From positions 62,001 to 126,000 of the forward strand of contig NZ_JAEVLT010000009.1 in the NCBI RefSeq assembly GCF_024494385.1: a stretch of DNA of 64,000 nucleotides. The letters run 5' to 3'. A program made the position numbers and the translations under genes. The stretch is from Bacillus sp. EB600. Its GTDB lineage: Bacteria > Bacillota > Bacilli > Bacillales > Cytobacillaceae. Below the pieces are notes generated by a model. It did not search any database, was not told the DNA's origin, and worked only from the letters and a program-made list of their open reading frames with translations. Each line of letters opens with the position of its first letter. Position 1 is the stretch's first letter. Of the stretch, positions 8,881 to 16,900 are shown in pieces.

Positions 8881-9885
8881 TTGATAATCGATGTTCATAC
8901 CCATTTTGTCCCGGAAAAACTGCCAACAATGTCAGGAAGAATTGGTGGGAATAAATGGCCGGTAACAAAATGTGTTTGTGGTAAATCTCATCATAAACAT
9001 GTAATGATATCAGGCGAAAATTTTCGGACGATAACAGATCAGTGCTGGAGTCCTAAACGCAGAATCACAGATATGGATCATGAGAAAGTAGACATACAAG
9101 TACTATCTCCTATGCCAGAGTTGCTTTCCTATTGGTTTAATGCAGAGGATACGCTTGATTTTTCTCGCCAGATAAACATCCAATTATCAGAATTTATAGC
9201 AGCAAACCCGGATCGCTTTTGGGGGCTGGGGATGCTCCCGTTACAAGACCCGGAAATGGCGGCAAAAGAGATCAAGCGACTCAAAAATGATTTTGGACTT
9301 AAAGGTGTTGAGGTAGGCACACATATTAATGGAAGATCAATTGGTGATCCGTTTTTTACTCCATTTTTTGCAGAAGCAGAATCTGAAGGTATCGCTATCT
9401 TTATCCATGCACTGCATCCCTTAGGAAGTGATCGAATTGTCGGACCGTCTGCTTTGTCAGCATTAATTGGATTTCCAACCGAAAATGCGCTGGCTGTTGC
9501 TTCGCTCATTACGGGGGGGATTATAGAAAAGTTTCCTGATTTAAAGATTTATGTTAGCCATGGAGGGGGAACAATTTCAGCGATAATACCCCGGCTAAAT
9601 TATGGCTGGGAAACCATGGAGGAAATAAGAAAGGTTTGCCCGCAGCCGCCAGGCTATTATGCAAAAAAAATCTATTACGATACATTAGTTTATGACATTA
9701 ACGCTTTTAACTACTTATTAGAAACCGTTGGACCAAGTCAACTCATGATTGGATCTGATTACCCGTTTGTGATTCGTGAGAAGTTCCCCGGGCATTGGCT
9801 TGATGATTTAGAGATAAATCAGGAAGTAAAGGAAGCTATTAGGAGCAAAAATGCAGATAATTTTTTCAGAAAATTCAGTAAATAA
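8881..9885 (+). CDS. Amidohydrolase_2 family metal-dependent decarboxylase-like protein (ACMSD type)
   Basis: 334 aa from TTG at 8881, ten bases after GGGAGGT; the GTG at 8869 overlaps that site. TIM-barrel protein with DVHTHF metal ligands at the N-terminus, an IHALHP ligand in mid-protein, VSHGGG, and GSDYPF with the catalytic Asp. A short insert with CVCGKSHH follows the first strand, an unusual Cys/His-rich patch. ACMSD, gamma-resorcylate decarboxylase and related enzymes remove CO2 from aromatic acids or ring-opened acids. Placed between an SDR and the dioxygenase genes, it probably decarboxylates the catecholic acid or its ring-fission product. Confidence 0.85.
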   Translation: MIIDVHTHFVPEKLPTMSGRIGGNKWPVTKCVCGKSHHKHVMISGENFRTITDQCWSPKRRITDMDHEKVDIQVLSPMPELLSYWFNAEDTLDFSRQINIQLSEFIAANPDRFWGLGMLPLQDPEMAAKEIKRLKNDFGLKGVEVGTHINGRSIGDPFFTPFFAEAESEGIAIFIHALHPLGSDRIVGPSALSALIGFPTENALAVASLITGGIIEKFPDLKIYVSHGGGTISAIIPRLNYGWETMEEIRKVCPQPPGYYAKKIYYDTLVYDINAFNYLLETVGPSQLMIGSDYPFVIREKFPGHWLDDLEINQEVKEAIRSKNADNFFRKFSK

Positions 9886-9906
9886 TCGAATTTAGGAGGA
9901 AAAAGA

Positions 9907-11175
9907 ATGAAAGAATATGTGGTTGATGATAAATCAAGTTCTGAGTTTTTAGTTCATCGCAGCGTTTTTACTGATAAGGAAATCTTCGAAAAGGAAAAGG
10001 AAGAGATCTTCAATAAATGTTGGTTATTTATTGGTCATGAATCAGAGGTAGCAAACAAAGGTGATTTTCATCGAAAAAAAGTAGGCGGCCGAAATCTCCT
10101 GTTTACACGCGGGAGTGATGACGTTATTAGAGCCTTGTATAATTCTTGTTCACACCGTGGTGCATTAGTTTGTCGTGAAGATAAAGGGAATTCTAAAGTA
10201 TTTAGATGCTTTTACCACGCCTGGAGCTTTAATAATCAAGGCGAATTAGTTGGAATGCCTGGAAAGGAAGCTTTTCCAGAAACGTTTAACTGTAATGGTT
10301 CGAAAAATCTTCACGAAGTTGTACGGCTTGAAAGTTTCCGAGGCTTCTATTTTGTTAATTTTGATGAAAATGCCATTTCTTTAGAAGAGTACTTAGGAAA
10401 CGCAAAAGAATACCTTGCATTGATTGCCGACCAATCAGAAGCAGGAATGGAAGTTTTACAAGATCCACAACAATATAGTGTAAGAGCAAACTGGAAGCTG
10501 TTGGCTGAAAACAGTGTGGATTCCTATCATGGTATGCCAACACATAAAACGTACTTTGATATTGTCGGTACACGCGGGGGCGAATTATCAAAGGATGATC
10601 TAAAAGGGGTAGGAAAAGATTTAGGAAACGGACATGGAGTTGTTGAATATACAGCGCCATGGGGCAGACCTGTGGCAAAGTGGATCCCTGCCTGGGGAGA
10701 AGAAGGCAAGAAAGAAACGGACGAAATCAAAGCCAAATTAGTAGAAAAATTTGGTGAAGGCCATGCCAATAGAATTACTACTCTAAACCGGAATATGCTC
10801 ATTTTTCCTAACCTGGTTATCAACGACATTATGGCGATTACAATCAGAACCTTTTATCCAACGGAACCGGGTTATATGGAAGTTACCGGCTATGCTCTAG
10901 CTCCAAAAGGAGAAAATGATCAATTTAGACAAAGACGAAATGATAATTTCCTAGAATTCCTTGGCCCGGGTGGTTTTGCAACACCGGATGATAACGAGGC
11001 ACTTGAACTGTGTCAAGAAGGGTTTTTAAACAATAAAGAAGTAGAATGGAATGATATTTCCAAAGGAATGATTAGGGAGCAGCCTGAGTCTAATGATGAA
11101 GAACAAATGCGTGCATTTTGGAGGCAGTGGGATGCAGTTATGTCCAAAAAAGAAGCTGGGAGGGTTCATGTATGA
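9907..11175 (+). CDS. Rieske ring-hydroxylating dioxygenase, alpha subunit
   Basis: 422 aa, ATG after TTAGGAGG. Rieske [2Fe-2S] ligands C81-x-H83 (SCSHRG) and C101-x2-H104 (CFYH). Catalytic domain has D205, H208 and H213 in VDSYHGMPTH, and a late Asp pair at 361-362 (ATPDDNEALE) supplying the third iron ligand. The enzyme adds O2 across two ring carbons of an aromatic substrate. Stop overlaps the beta-subunit start. No ferredoxin or reductase gene lies in the operon, so electrons must come from elsewhere in the genome. Confidence 0.93.
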   Translation: MKEYVVDDKSSSEFLVHRSVFTDKEIFEKEKEEIFNKCWLFIGHESEVANKGDFHRKKVGGRNLLFTRGSDDVIRALYNSCSHRGALVCREDKGNSKVFRCFYHAWSFNNQGELVGMPGKEAFPETFNCNGSKNLHEVVRLESFRGFYFVNFDENAISLEEYLGNAKEYLALIADQSEAGMEVLQDPQQYSVRANWKLLAENSVDSYHGMPTHKTYFDIVGTRGGELSKDDLKGVGKDLGNGHGVVEYTAPWGRPVAKWIPAWGEEGKKETDEIKAKLVEKFGEGHANRITTLNRNMLIFPNLVINDIMAITIRTFYPTEPGYMEVTGYALAPKGENDQFRQRRNDNFLEFLGPGGFATPDDNEALELCQEGFLNNKEVEWNDISKGMIREQPESNDEEQMRAFWRQWDAVMSKKEAGRVHV

Positions 11176-11651
11176 TGGTAACACGTCAAGTAATCGAAGA
11201 TTTATTATACCATGAGGCAGAGCTTCTCGATGAATGGAAACTAATAGAGTGGGCAGCCCTTTTTTCAGCTGATGGGAGCTATCTGATCCCGCCAATTGGA
11301 AATCCTGACGCAGACACAAACAAATCCCTTTATCTAGTTCATGACGACCGGGCCCGATTGGAACAAAGAGCATTGCGGTTATTGAAAAAAGAAGCCCATG
11401 TTGAATATCCGCATTCAACCACCCTGCACAATATCAGTAATGTAAGAATCATTCATACTGAAGAAAATGCAGTAACCGTAAAGTGTAATTTTGCAACATA
11501 CCGTACAAAGCGGGAAATGCTTGATTGTTATGTTGGGGTTAACGAGTACAAATTGGCAGAAGAAAACGGTGAGCTAAAAATTCTGGAAAAGAAAGTAATT
11601 CTTAAACTGGATAGCCTGCGGCCACATGGAAAAGTAAGCATTATTTTATAA
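11172..11651 (+). CDS. Rieske ring-hydroxylating dioxygenase, beta subunit
   Basis: 159 aa. Begins at the ATG overlapping the alpha-subunit stop (ATGA), with GGGAGGG upstream. NTF2/SnoaL-like fold expected; the N-terminal EAELLDEWKLIEWAALFSAD helix-turn and the late ILEKKVILKLDSLRP strand are typical of RHD beta subunits. Structural partner of the alpha subunit in an alpha3beta3 complex. Confidence 0.92.
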   Translation: MMVTRQVIEDLLYHEAELLDEWKLIEWAALFSADGSYLIPPIGNPDADTNKSLYLVHDDRARLEQRALRLLKKEAHVEYPHSTTLHNISNVRIIHTEENAVTVKCNFATYRTKREMLDCYVGVNEYKLAEENGELKILEKKVILKLDSLRPHGKVSIIL

Positions 11652-11671
11652 CATCACAGGAGGAGATAATC

Positions 11672-12577
11672 ATGTTTAGATATAAAAAAATTGGCTATGT
11701 TGCATTAAATGTTAATGATCTTGATAAGTCGACTAAATTTTACGAACAGGTAGTTGGATTGCAGCACGTTGAAACAAATGAAAAGGGACTTACGTTCTTT
11801 CGCTGCAGCAATGACCATCATAATGTGATTCTTTATCCTTCAACAGAATCAGGAATCAAAAGAGTGGGCTTTCAACTAGAGAATGATCAGCAGCTTGAAA
11901 TTGCCTACAGTGAATTTGTGAAGAATGGATTACATCCAAGGGAAGTATCTGAAACAGAACAAAAGGAGCTTAAACAAGGGAGATCTTTCCGGATTGTTGA
12001 ACCGAATACCGGCTTAGAATTAGAATTTTACAGCAAAATGATGTATATGATCAAGGATTTTGCCCCGAAACACACAAAGATTCAACGCTTAGGACATGTT
12101 GTTCTAAATTGCGTTGATGTTGAAAGTACGATTAAGTTTTTTGTGGAAAAATTAAACTTTATTGTGTCCGATCACTTAGGTGAAAATGCATGGCTGCGCT
12201 GCTTCCCAAATCCTTATCACCACTCGTTTGCCTTGATTAAAAACACAGAAAATAAATTGCATCATGTGAATTTCATGGTTGAGGATATTGATGATATTGG
12301 GATTGCCAGAAACCGCATTTTAAATGGTGAGGTCCCCATTGCCTTTGGTCCAGGACGTCATGAACCATCTGAAAGCATTTTCTTCTATTTCTTAGATCCG
12401 GATGGAATGACAATGGAATATAGTTTCGGAATGGAAGAGTTTCCAGAAGATAATGCCAGGGATGCCCGACTTCTTGAGACAAGTCCATGGACACTTGATA
12501 GATGGGGCGGGAAACCTAGTCCGGAATTTGCATCTAAAGGAAAAATTGAGAAAAAATTAGATAGTATAGTAAAGTAA
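11672..12577 (+). CDS. Type I extradiol (catechol 2,3-) dioxygenase, VOC fold
   Basis: 301 aa, ATG after AGGAGGAG. Two VOC modules: residues 5-125 and 138-280. The C-terminal module keeps the Fe(II) facial triad H142 (LGHVV), H198 (LHHVNF) and E249 (MEYS), plus candidate second-shell H183/H184, H230 and Y239. Cleaves a catechol adjacent to one hydroxyl. Last gene of the operon; its product is the expected substrate of the hydrolase encoded first. The N-terminal module has lost the metal ligands, as usual for this family. Confidence 0.92.
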   Translation: MFRYKKIGYVALNVNDLDKSTKFYEQVVGLQHVETNEKGLTFFRCSNDHHNVILYPSTESGIKRVGFQLENDQQLEIAYSEFVKNGLHPREVSETEQKELKQGRSFRIVEPNTGLELEFYSKMMYMIKDFAPKHTKIQRLGHVVLNCVDVESTIKFFVEKLNFIVSDHLGENAWLRCFPNPYHHSFALIKNTENKLHHVNFMVEDIDDIGIARNRILNGEVPIAFGPGRHEPSESIFFYFLDPDGMTMEYSFGMEEFPEDNARDARLLETSPWTLDRWGGKPSPEFASKGKIEKKLDSIVK

Positions 12578-12668
12578 TCTAGTTCCGGCGCCGGGCGCCG
12601 TGGCCGTGACTTCATTTTTCTCTGGCAATCAAAAACTTTGCGTTAGGATTATATATAGAAATACAAGA

Positions 12669-12704
12669 CGGCACATCCAGCAGCTAATACCGCTAGATGT
12701 GCCG
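12669..12704. terminator. Hairpin downstream of ring-cleavage operon
   Basis: CGGCACATC pairs with GATGTGCCG across an 18-base loop. No strong T-run follows, so terminator activity is uncertain. A GC palindrome (GGCGCCGGGCGCC) lies upstream at about 12586. Confidence 0.4.
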
Positions 12705-12814
12705 CTTTCCGCACAAAACTTCCGAGTGTCCCCTATAAGAACCACCTCTATATACTTTCAAAGGACGGATTCTCTTGGCACAAGACAATGAATTCTTTTA
12801 AAAGTCTGTAAGAA

Positions 12815-13195
12815 TCAGAATAAAATTCCCGACAAAAATACAACAATCGTTACTGTCATCATGCTGAATAAAGTGGACAACAAAACAACTTGGGCTGCGA
12901 ATTCGGGATGATTCCCATATTCTAAAGCGAAAAGAGCACTGTTTCTTGATGTCGGGAAAGAGCTTGCAATAAACAACGCCTGCCCCGTAGTTCCTTCCAG
13001 TTTTAAAATAAAAATAATCATAAAGGCGATGGAGGGAGATAGAATCAGTCGTCCAAATTAACTTAGAAACAATAGTAGGGAGATTCGCCTTATTTTGATA
13101 TAGGCGCTTTGGGCACCAAGTGTAAGAAGCGCCACTGCCAAAAAAGCATTTGAAGCATTTTTTACGGGAGTCCATAAAAATGCCGGGACTTTCAT
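12815..13195 (-). pseudogene. 3' remnant of an AEC-family (auxin efflux carrier/malate permease) transporter, frameshifted
   Basis: Minus-strand frames read WTPVKNASNAFLAVALLTLG, then after a +1 shift near 13060 GRLILSPSIAFMIIF and SSFPTSRNSALFALEYGN, ending in a hydrophobic helix and stop at 12815. These are the last membrane segments of an AEC transporter. The N-terminal two thirds are gone, the break coinciding with a hairpin repeat at 13204. Non-functional. Confidence 0.75.
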
Positions 13196-13203
13196 GTAAA
13201 AAA

Positions 13204-13258
13204 CATGGGGACGGTTCTTTTGCTTCCTTCCAAAGGAAGCAAAAGAACCGTCCCCATG
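13204..13258. repeat. GGGGACGGTTCT hairpin repeat (copy 2), near-perfect palindrome
   Basis: CATGGGGACGGTTCTTTTGC and its complement enclose a TTCC...GGAA inner stem. One of the longest and best-preserved copies. Abuts the truncated end of the AEC pseudogene. Confidence 0.9.
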
Positions 13259-13275
13259 CACCACGAGCAAAATAG

Positions 13276-13304
13276 TTTGCTAATTATCTCAAATATGAGA
13301 TAAT
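13276..13304 (+). promoter_or_regulatory. azoR promoter with MhqR-like operator
   Basis: TTTGCT (-35) and GATAAT (-10) are 17 bases apart. Overlapping the spacer and -10 is the perfect palindrome TTATCTCAAATATGAGATAA (13284-13303). The core ATCTC-N6-GAGAT is the arrangement known for the MarR-type quinone/catechol sensor MhqR at B. subtilis azoR2 and mhq promoters. A repressor bound here would block RNA polymerase. Confidence 0.65.
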
Positions 13305-13360
13305 AAACTCCGAGATAAAATAATTTGAAATATATATTCATAGAGGAGAGTTCTTAAATA

Positions 13361-14005
13361 ATGAACGTATTAGTAGTAAAAGCAAATAACCGTCCAGCAT
13401 CCGAAGCAGTCTCGAGCAAAATGTACGAAACTTTCATGGCTGAATTAGAAGGTAAAGACGTAAACGTAACAACTTACGATGTTTTTGAAGAAGATACACC
13501 TTACTTTGGCCAAGACATCTTCAACGCTTTCGGTAAAGTACAAAACGGCGGCGAATTAACAGAGCTTGAATCACGCCTTTTAGCTGCTAAACAAAAAGCA
13601 ATGGACGCCATCACAGCTGCAGACGTTATCGTATTCGCGTTCCCATTGTGGAATTTAACCATCCCAGCTAAATTACAAACATTCGTGGATTATGTCTACG
13701 CTGCAGGCTTCGCATTTAATTATGATGCTGAAGGGCACATGGTTCAATTAATGACAGACAAAAAAGCGATTTTCCTAAGTGCTCGCGGTGGCGTTTACTC
13801 ATCACCAGAAGCAGCTCCAATGGAAATGGCTGTTAACTATATGCGCAACGTATTTGGTGGCGTATTCGGTATGCAAATCATCGATGAAGTCATCATCGAA
13901 GGTCATGCCGCAGCACCTGATCAAGCACAAGAAATCATTGCTGCTGGTATGGAAAAAGTAAAAGCTGCTGCACAAAATTTACTAGAATTAACCGTTAAAG
14001 CTTAA
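13361..14005 (+). CDS. azoR: FMN-dependent NADH-azoreductase
   Basis: 214 aa, ATG after AGAGGAGAG. Flavodoxin-like fold: N-terminal strand MNVLVVKANNRP, FMN-contacting FPLWNLTIPAKLQTFVDYV in mid-protein, and LSARGGVYSS. Reduces azo dyes and quinones by two electrons, protecting against quinone stress. Codon choice is visibly more biased than in neighbours (GTA/AAC/TTA style), suggesting high expression. Controlled by the palindrome described at 13276, and placed beside an operon that makes catechols, which supports a detoxification role. Confidence 0.93.
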   Translation: MNVLVVKANNRPASEAVSSKMYETFMAELEGKDVNVTTYDVFEEDTPYFGQDIFNAFGKVQNGGELTELESRLLAAKQKAMDAITAADVIVFAFPLWNLTIPAKLQTFVDYVYAAGFAFNYDAEGHMVQLMTDKKAIFLSARGGVYSSPEAAPMEMAVNYMRNVFGGVFGMQIIDEVIIEGHAAAPDQAQEIIAAGMEKVKAAAQNLLELTVKA

Positions 14006-14057
14006 TTGAGCTAAATTATAAAAAAACAGGAATATGGTCAATGAACAGCCTGTTCAG

Positions 14058-14104
14058 ACTGCCAGCTAAGCCCAGAACACTGGATTAGGCTGGCAGTTTT
14101 TTTA
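14058..14104 (+). terminator. Intrinsic terminator of azoR
   Basis: ACTGCCAGC pairs with GCTGGCAGT, followed by seven T residues. Positioned 53 bases after the azoR stop. Confidence 0.8.
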
Positions 14105-14165
14105 TTAAGGGGAGGTCTTTACTAAAGGAGGTAAGGCTCTGTTTGTTTTCACGCCGCTGCCTAAC

Positions 14166-14225
14166 TTAATTTCCCTTGCCAGCTTTCTTCCTTTTTGCTG
14201 CTTCAGATTGATTATTTTCAGTCAT
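14166..14225 (-). CDS. Possible 19-residue peptide
   Basis: Minus-strand ATG preceded by GAGG, encoding MTENNQSEAAKRKKAGKGN and a stop. Hydrophilic, basic C-terminus. Nothing else in 14105-14500 looks coding. Offered as a candidate only. Confidence 0.2.
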   Translation of the reverse strand: MTENNQSEAAKRKKAGKGN

Positions 14226-14500
14226 AGAATTCCTCATTTTTAAATATGGTAAATAGTCCAGTATAATCTATTTTCGACTAAATATGACAAATATGGTCGG
14301 AAAACCATCCTTGACAACGAATAATATGAATGGGGGGCTTTTGTGACGGTGGACATTTAGAAAAAAGTAAAGATTTAGGTGCCAACCATAAACGTATTCC
14401 CGTTACTACATACAGAAATAATACATAATCGTAAATTTTGAATTTTAAAAATAGTAGAAATGAATGGTGAAGGTATTAGAGGGGATTAGGTGAAAGGGTT

Positions 14501-15772
14501 ATGATGACGAAAGAATTATTTGTAAATGGTGAATTAACACTAACCAGGAAAGAAGCACATGGAAAAAGCAAGAGTGTACCAGTTTTCACTTCAAGAATAG
14601 AAAAACGAGAATATTATAAAAGCATAAATCATTTTGATATTCGAAATGTACTAGATGTCCAAGAGTTCCTAAAGGATATCAGGGCAAATTGGCATACATA
14701 TGTTTCGCAGGTTCACCAATGGATTCAAAAAAACCCAGTTAAAAAGTTTGTAGTGACTGGCATTTTTACCGTTGTTCTTGGTGTTTTTTCAATCACTGCG
14801 AATGCAGCATTTCTTCAAGAATACACATATCAAGTGAAAAGTGGCGAAAACATTGAAAATATCGCTGCCGCACATGGTGTAACAGCCCAAGAAATACTAG
14901 ATGCCAATGGACTATCTTCGATTGACGGTAAAAAAATTCTTTTACCAAAAGTACAGGACAAAACGGTTACGGCCACAATCCTAAATATTCGATCTCAACC
15001 GACCACTGAAAGTAGTATTATCGGAAAATATAAAAAAGGGGATGTTGTGAAGGTTTCATTCGTAAAAAACGGGTGGGCTGGCATTCTGATTAAAGGGCGA
15101 GTTTGTTTTGTGAGTGCTGATTACCTTACTGAAAAACAAGTAGCTGAATCAACAACAGGCCAAGTGGAATCTCAAGCAAAAACAATGGTCGTAACGGCAT
15201 CATCATTGAGAGTTAGAGAAGCGGCTACTACGAGCAGTACTGTAGTAGGTTCGTTAAAAGTAAATGAACGTGTGTCAGTGATATCAACTAATAATGGTTG
15301 GGCACAGATTCAATTCAACGGGAAAGCAGCGTTTGTTAGTGAAGCATATTTAACGAATAGTGAATCAACGAAAATTTTTAAAGAAAACAACGCAAGCACA
15401 AAAACAAGTTCATCTTTGTATGTGATTAAGCGCGGTGATACTTTTACCAAAATCGGTAAAGCTTTAGGGATCACTGTTCGATCGATTCAAGAACTGAATC
15501 CAACCGTAGACTCAACAAAGTTGAAAATTGGGCAACAAATCAAAATCCCTGAAACAGTGGCATCTATTCCAAATCAAATAACGGTAGAAGCTCAAATAGC
15601 AGGGGTAGACCCTCAAGGAACTTTTCGGTTTATCACGGCCGATGGCAAAACCCATGGTGCAAAAGCAACAGGCAACACCATAAACGGATTATTTGACCTC
15701 ATAGGGCAAAAAGTAACACTCACACTCCAAGAAAAAAGAGGCCAACAACTGACATTACTAACCCTTGAATAG
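14501..15772 (+). CDS. Membrane-anchored LysM/SH3-domain protein
   Basis: 423 aa. Residues 1-80 are polar and charged; a membrane segment at about 82-104 (FVVTGIFTVVLGVFSITANA) makes a type II topology likely. Outside: LysM near 109-150, bacterial SH3 domains near 155-215 and 228-285, a second LysM near 303-350, and a C-terminal beta-rich module of about 65 residues. LysM and SH3b domains bind peptidoglycan. No catalytic domain is present, so a structural, scaffolding or regulatory cell-wall role is likely. Monocistronic, RBS GAGGGGATTAGGTG. Confidence 0.8.
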   Translation: MMTKELFVNGELTLTRKEAHGKSKSVPVFTSRIEKREYYKSINHFDIRNVLDVQEFLKDIRANWHTYVSQVHQWIQKNPVKKFVVTGIFTVVLGVFSITANAAFLQEYTYQVKSGENIENIAAAHGVTAQEILDANGLSSIDGKKILLPKVQDKTVTATILNIRSQPTTESSIIGKYKKGDVVKVSFVKNGWAGILIKGRVCFVSADYLTEKQVAESTTGQVESQAKTMVVTASSLRVREAATTSSTVVGSLKVNERVSVISTNNGWAQIQFNGKAAFVSEAYLTNSESTKIFKENNASTKTSSSLYVIKRGDTFTKIGKALGITVRSIQELNPTVDSTKLKIGQQIKIPETVASIPNQITVEAQIAGVDPQGTFRFITADGKTHGAKATGNTINGLFDLIGQKVTLTLQEKRGQQLTLLTLE

Positions 15773-15788
15773 GTCGTGGGTAGGTCGT

Positions 15789-15837
15789 GGGGACGGTTCT
15801 CTTGCTCCTTTTCCATTGGAAAACAAGAAGAAGAACG
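15789..15837. repeat. GGGGACGGTTCT repeat (copy 3), degenerate right arm
   Basis: Left arm GGGGACGGTTCTCTTGCTCC is intact. The right arm has decayed (AACAAGAAGAAGAACG). Lies just after the LysM/SH3 gene. Confidence 0.6.
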
Positions 15838-15876
15838 AAATCCGCTACGCGATGGTCCAAAAAATCCGAAGATAGC

Positions 15877-15910
15877 ATAAAACCAGCAAGGAATTCCATG
15901 CTGGTTTTAT
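15877..15910 (+). terminator. Terminator-like hairpin
   Basis: ATAAAACCAGCA and TGCTGGTTTTAT are complementary. Short A/T flanks on both sides. Serves the LysM/SH3 gene or the minus-strand remnant beyond it. Confidence 0.5.
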
Positions 15911-15948
15911 ACAATCATTTCAATTAGAATTTTACCCTTTTCTAAACA

Positions 15949-16055
15949 GCCAGCAACGATTCCTCTACCCGATCAGGATACTGGTTGTGGCCTTCAGTGA
16001 CCACTGCTTCAGGATTTGTGATTCCCGTTCGATAAAACATATTTTCAGCTGAGCC
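15949..16055 (-). pseudogene. Possible C-terminal gene fragment
   Basis: Minus strand reads AENMFYRTGITNPEAVVTEG then HNQYPDRVEESLLAV and a stop. It looks like real protein text but there is no start or domain; the family is not recognised. Confidence 0.3.
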
Positions 16056-16075
16056 AGTGGCTCTAAAAAACCTTT

Positions 16076-16303
16076 TTAACTAGGTCTGTCAAATTCTAAA
16101 TTAAATTGTTTGGAATTAATAATAAAGTCATTTGGCTTTTCAGCCTTAAGTTTATCCAATTCGAAAAAAATCTTTTTATATTCAATGATAGTTATTTCCC
16201 CATAAATATAACGCTTTTGAAGATAATCTAGTAATTCATTTACATGGGAAGGTGTATAATTTTTTACGTTTGTAAAATCATGTGCTAATTTTTCTACTAA
16301 CAT
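16076..16303 (-). CDS. YppF-like small protein
   Basis: 75 aa from the ATG at 16303; longer in-frame starts lack a ribosome-binding site. The core YTPSHVNELLDYLQKRYIYG, then EITIIEYKKIFFELDKL, is the two-helix pattern I associate with the YppF family of Bacillus, proteins of about 60 residues with unknown function. No membrane segment. Single-gene unit. The 340 bases beyond its start, before the riboswitch at 16644, hold no other gene I can see. Confidence 0.55.
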   Translation of the reverse strand: MLVEKLAHDFTNVKNYTPSHVNELLDYLQKRYIYGEITIIEYKKIFFELDKLKAEKPNDFIINSKQFNLEFDRPS

Positions 16304-16643
16304 AGTACTCACCCTTTTCACTAGTACTTTTTTAGACTGTATATCTTTACAAATAATGTAACACATGAATTTGTGAAAGCTTATTGTTTGAAATTTCAAA
16401 CTAACGACATTCTTCGGAGCATTCCATCGTTTTGTTCCCTTATTGTTACAATTTCATTGTTATAGGTTAAAGAAAGTGTATGAATATAGGATGTTTTTGT
16501 CGATTTTTATTAAAATTTGTTCTATAAAAAGTAAAGTAATTTGATCTACCTAAAGATAGTATGAACGAAAATGAACGCTGATATCCTTTTAAAGGTTGCA
16601 GGTATCTTTAGTAAGGTATAAGATTAGATCACTAAAGTGAATA

Positions 16644-16737
16644 ACTACTAGGGGTGCCATTTAGTGGCTGAGAGAAAAACAAATTGTTTTTCAACCCTTT
16701 GAACCTGATCTGGACATACCAGCGGAGGAAAGTAATG
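16644..16737 (+). promoter_or_regulatory. TPP riboswitch (THI element)
   Basis: All conserved THI-box blocks are present in order: AGGGGTGCC, GGCTGAGA, a variable P3 stem (AAAAACAAATTGTTTTT), ACCCTTTGAACCTGATCTGG, ATACCAGCGGAGGAAAGT. Binds thiamine pyrophosphate in the nascent RNA. A terminator follows at 16765, so high TPP should stop transcription before the NCS2-LuxE-LuxC-SDR operon. Confidence 0.95.
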
Positions 16738-16764
16738 GGGAAATAAATTTTTTCTCTACCATTA

Positions 16765-16800
16765 AAGCCAGGTCCAATTGTGGATGTGGCTTTTTATTTT
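16765..16800 (+). terminator. Riboswitch expression platform (intrinsic terminator)
   Basis: AAAGCCAGGTCCA pairs with TGGATGTGGCTTT around ATTG with a following T-rich run. Sits 28 bases after the TPP aptamer, the usual OFF-switch arrangement. Confidence 0.8.
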
Positions 16801-16829
16801 GGAGAAATCATGGGAAATCATGGGGAAAT

Positions 16830-16883
16830 CATGGGGACGGTTCTTTTGCATCTTTCTTTGTGATCAAAAGAACCGTCCCCATA
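16830..16883. repeat. GGGGACGGTTCT hairpin repeat (copy 4) within riboswitch leader
   Basis: ATGGGGACGGTTCTTTTG and CAAAAGAACCGTCCCCAT form a long stem between the riboswitch terminator and the permease ribosome-binding site (AGGGGG at 16887). It is preceded by three tandem GAAATCATGGG units at 16804-16836. Confidence 0.9.
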
Positions 16884-16900
16884 AACAGGGGGAAAAAACA

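Noticed and set aside
12600-12791. 63-residue frame after the extradiol dioxygenase gene
   Set aside because: No ribosome-binding site, runs through a hairpin, composition not protein-like.
16778-16900. 41-residue N-terminal extension of the NCS2 permease
   Set aside because: It would translate the riboswitch terminator and a hairpin repeat; ATG at 16901 has a proper ribosome-binding site.
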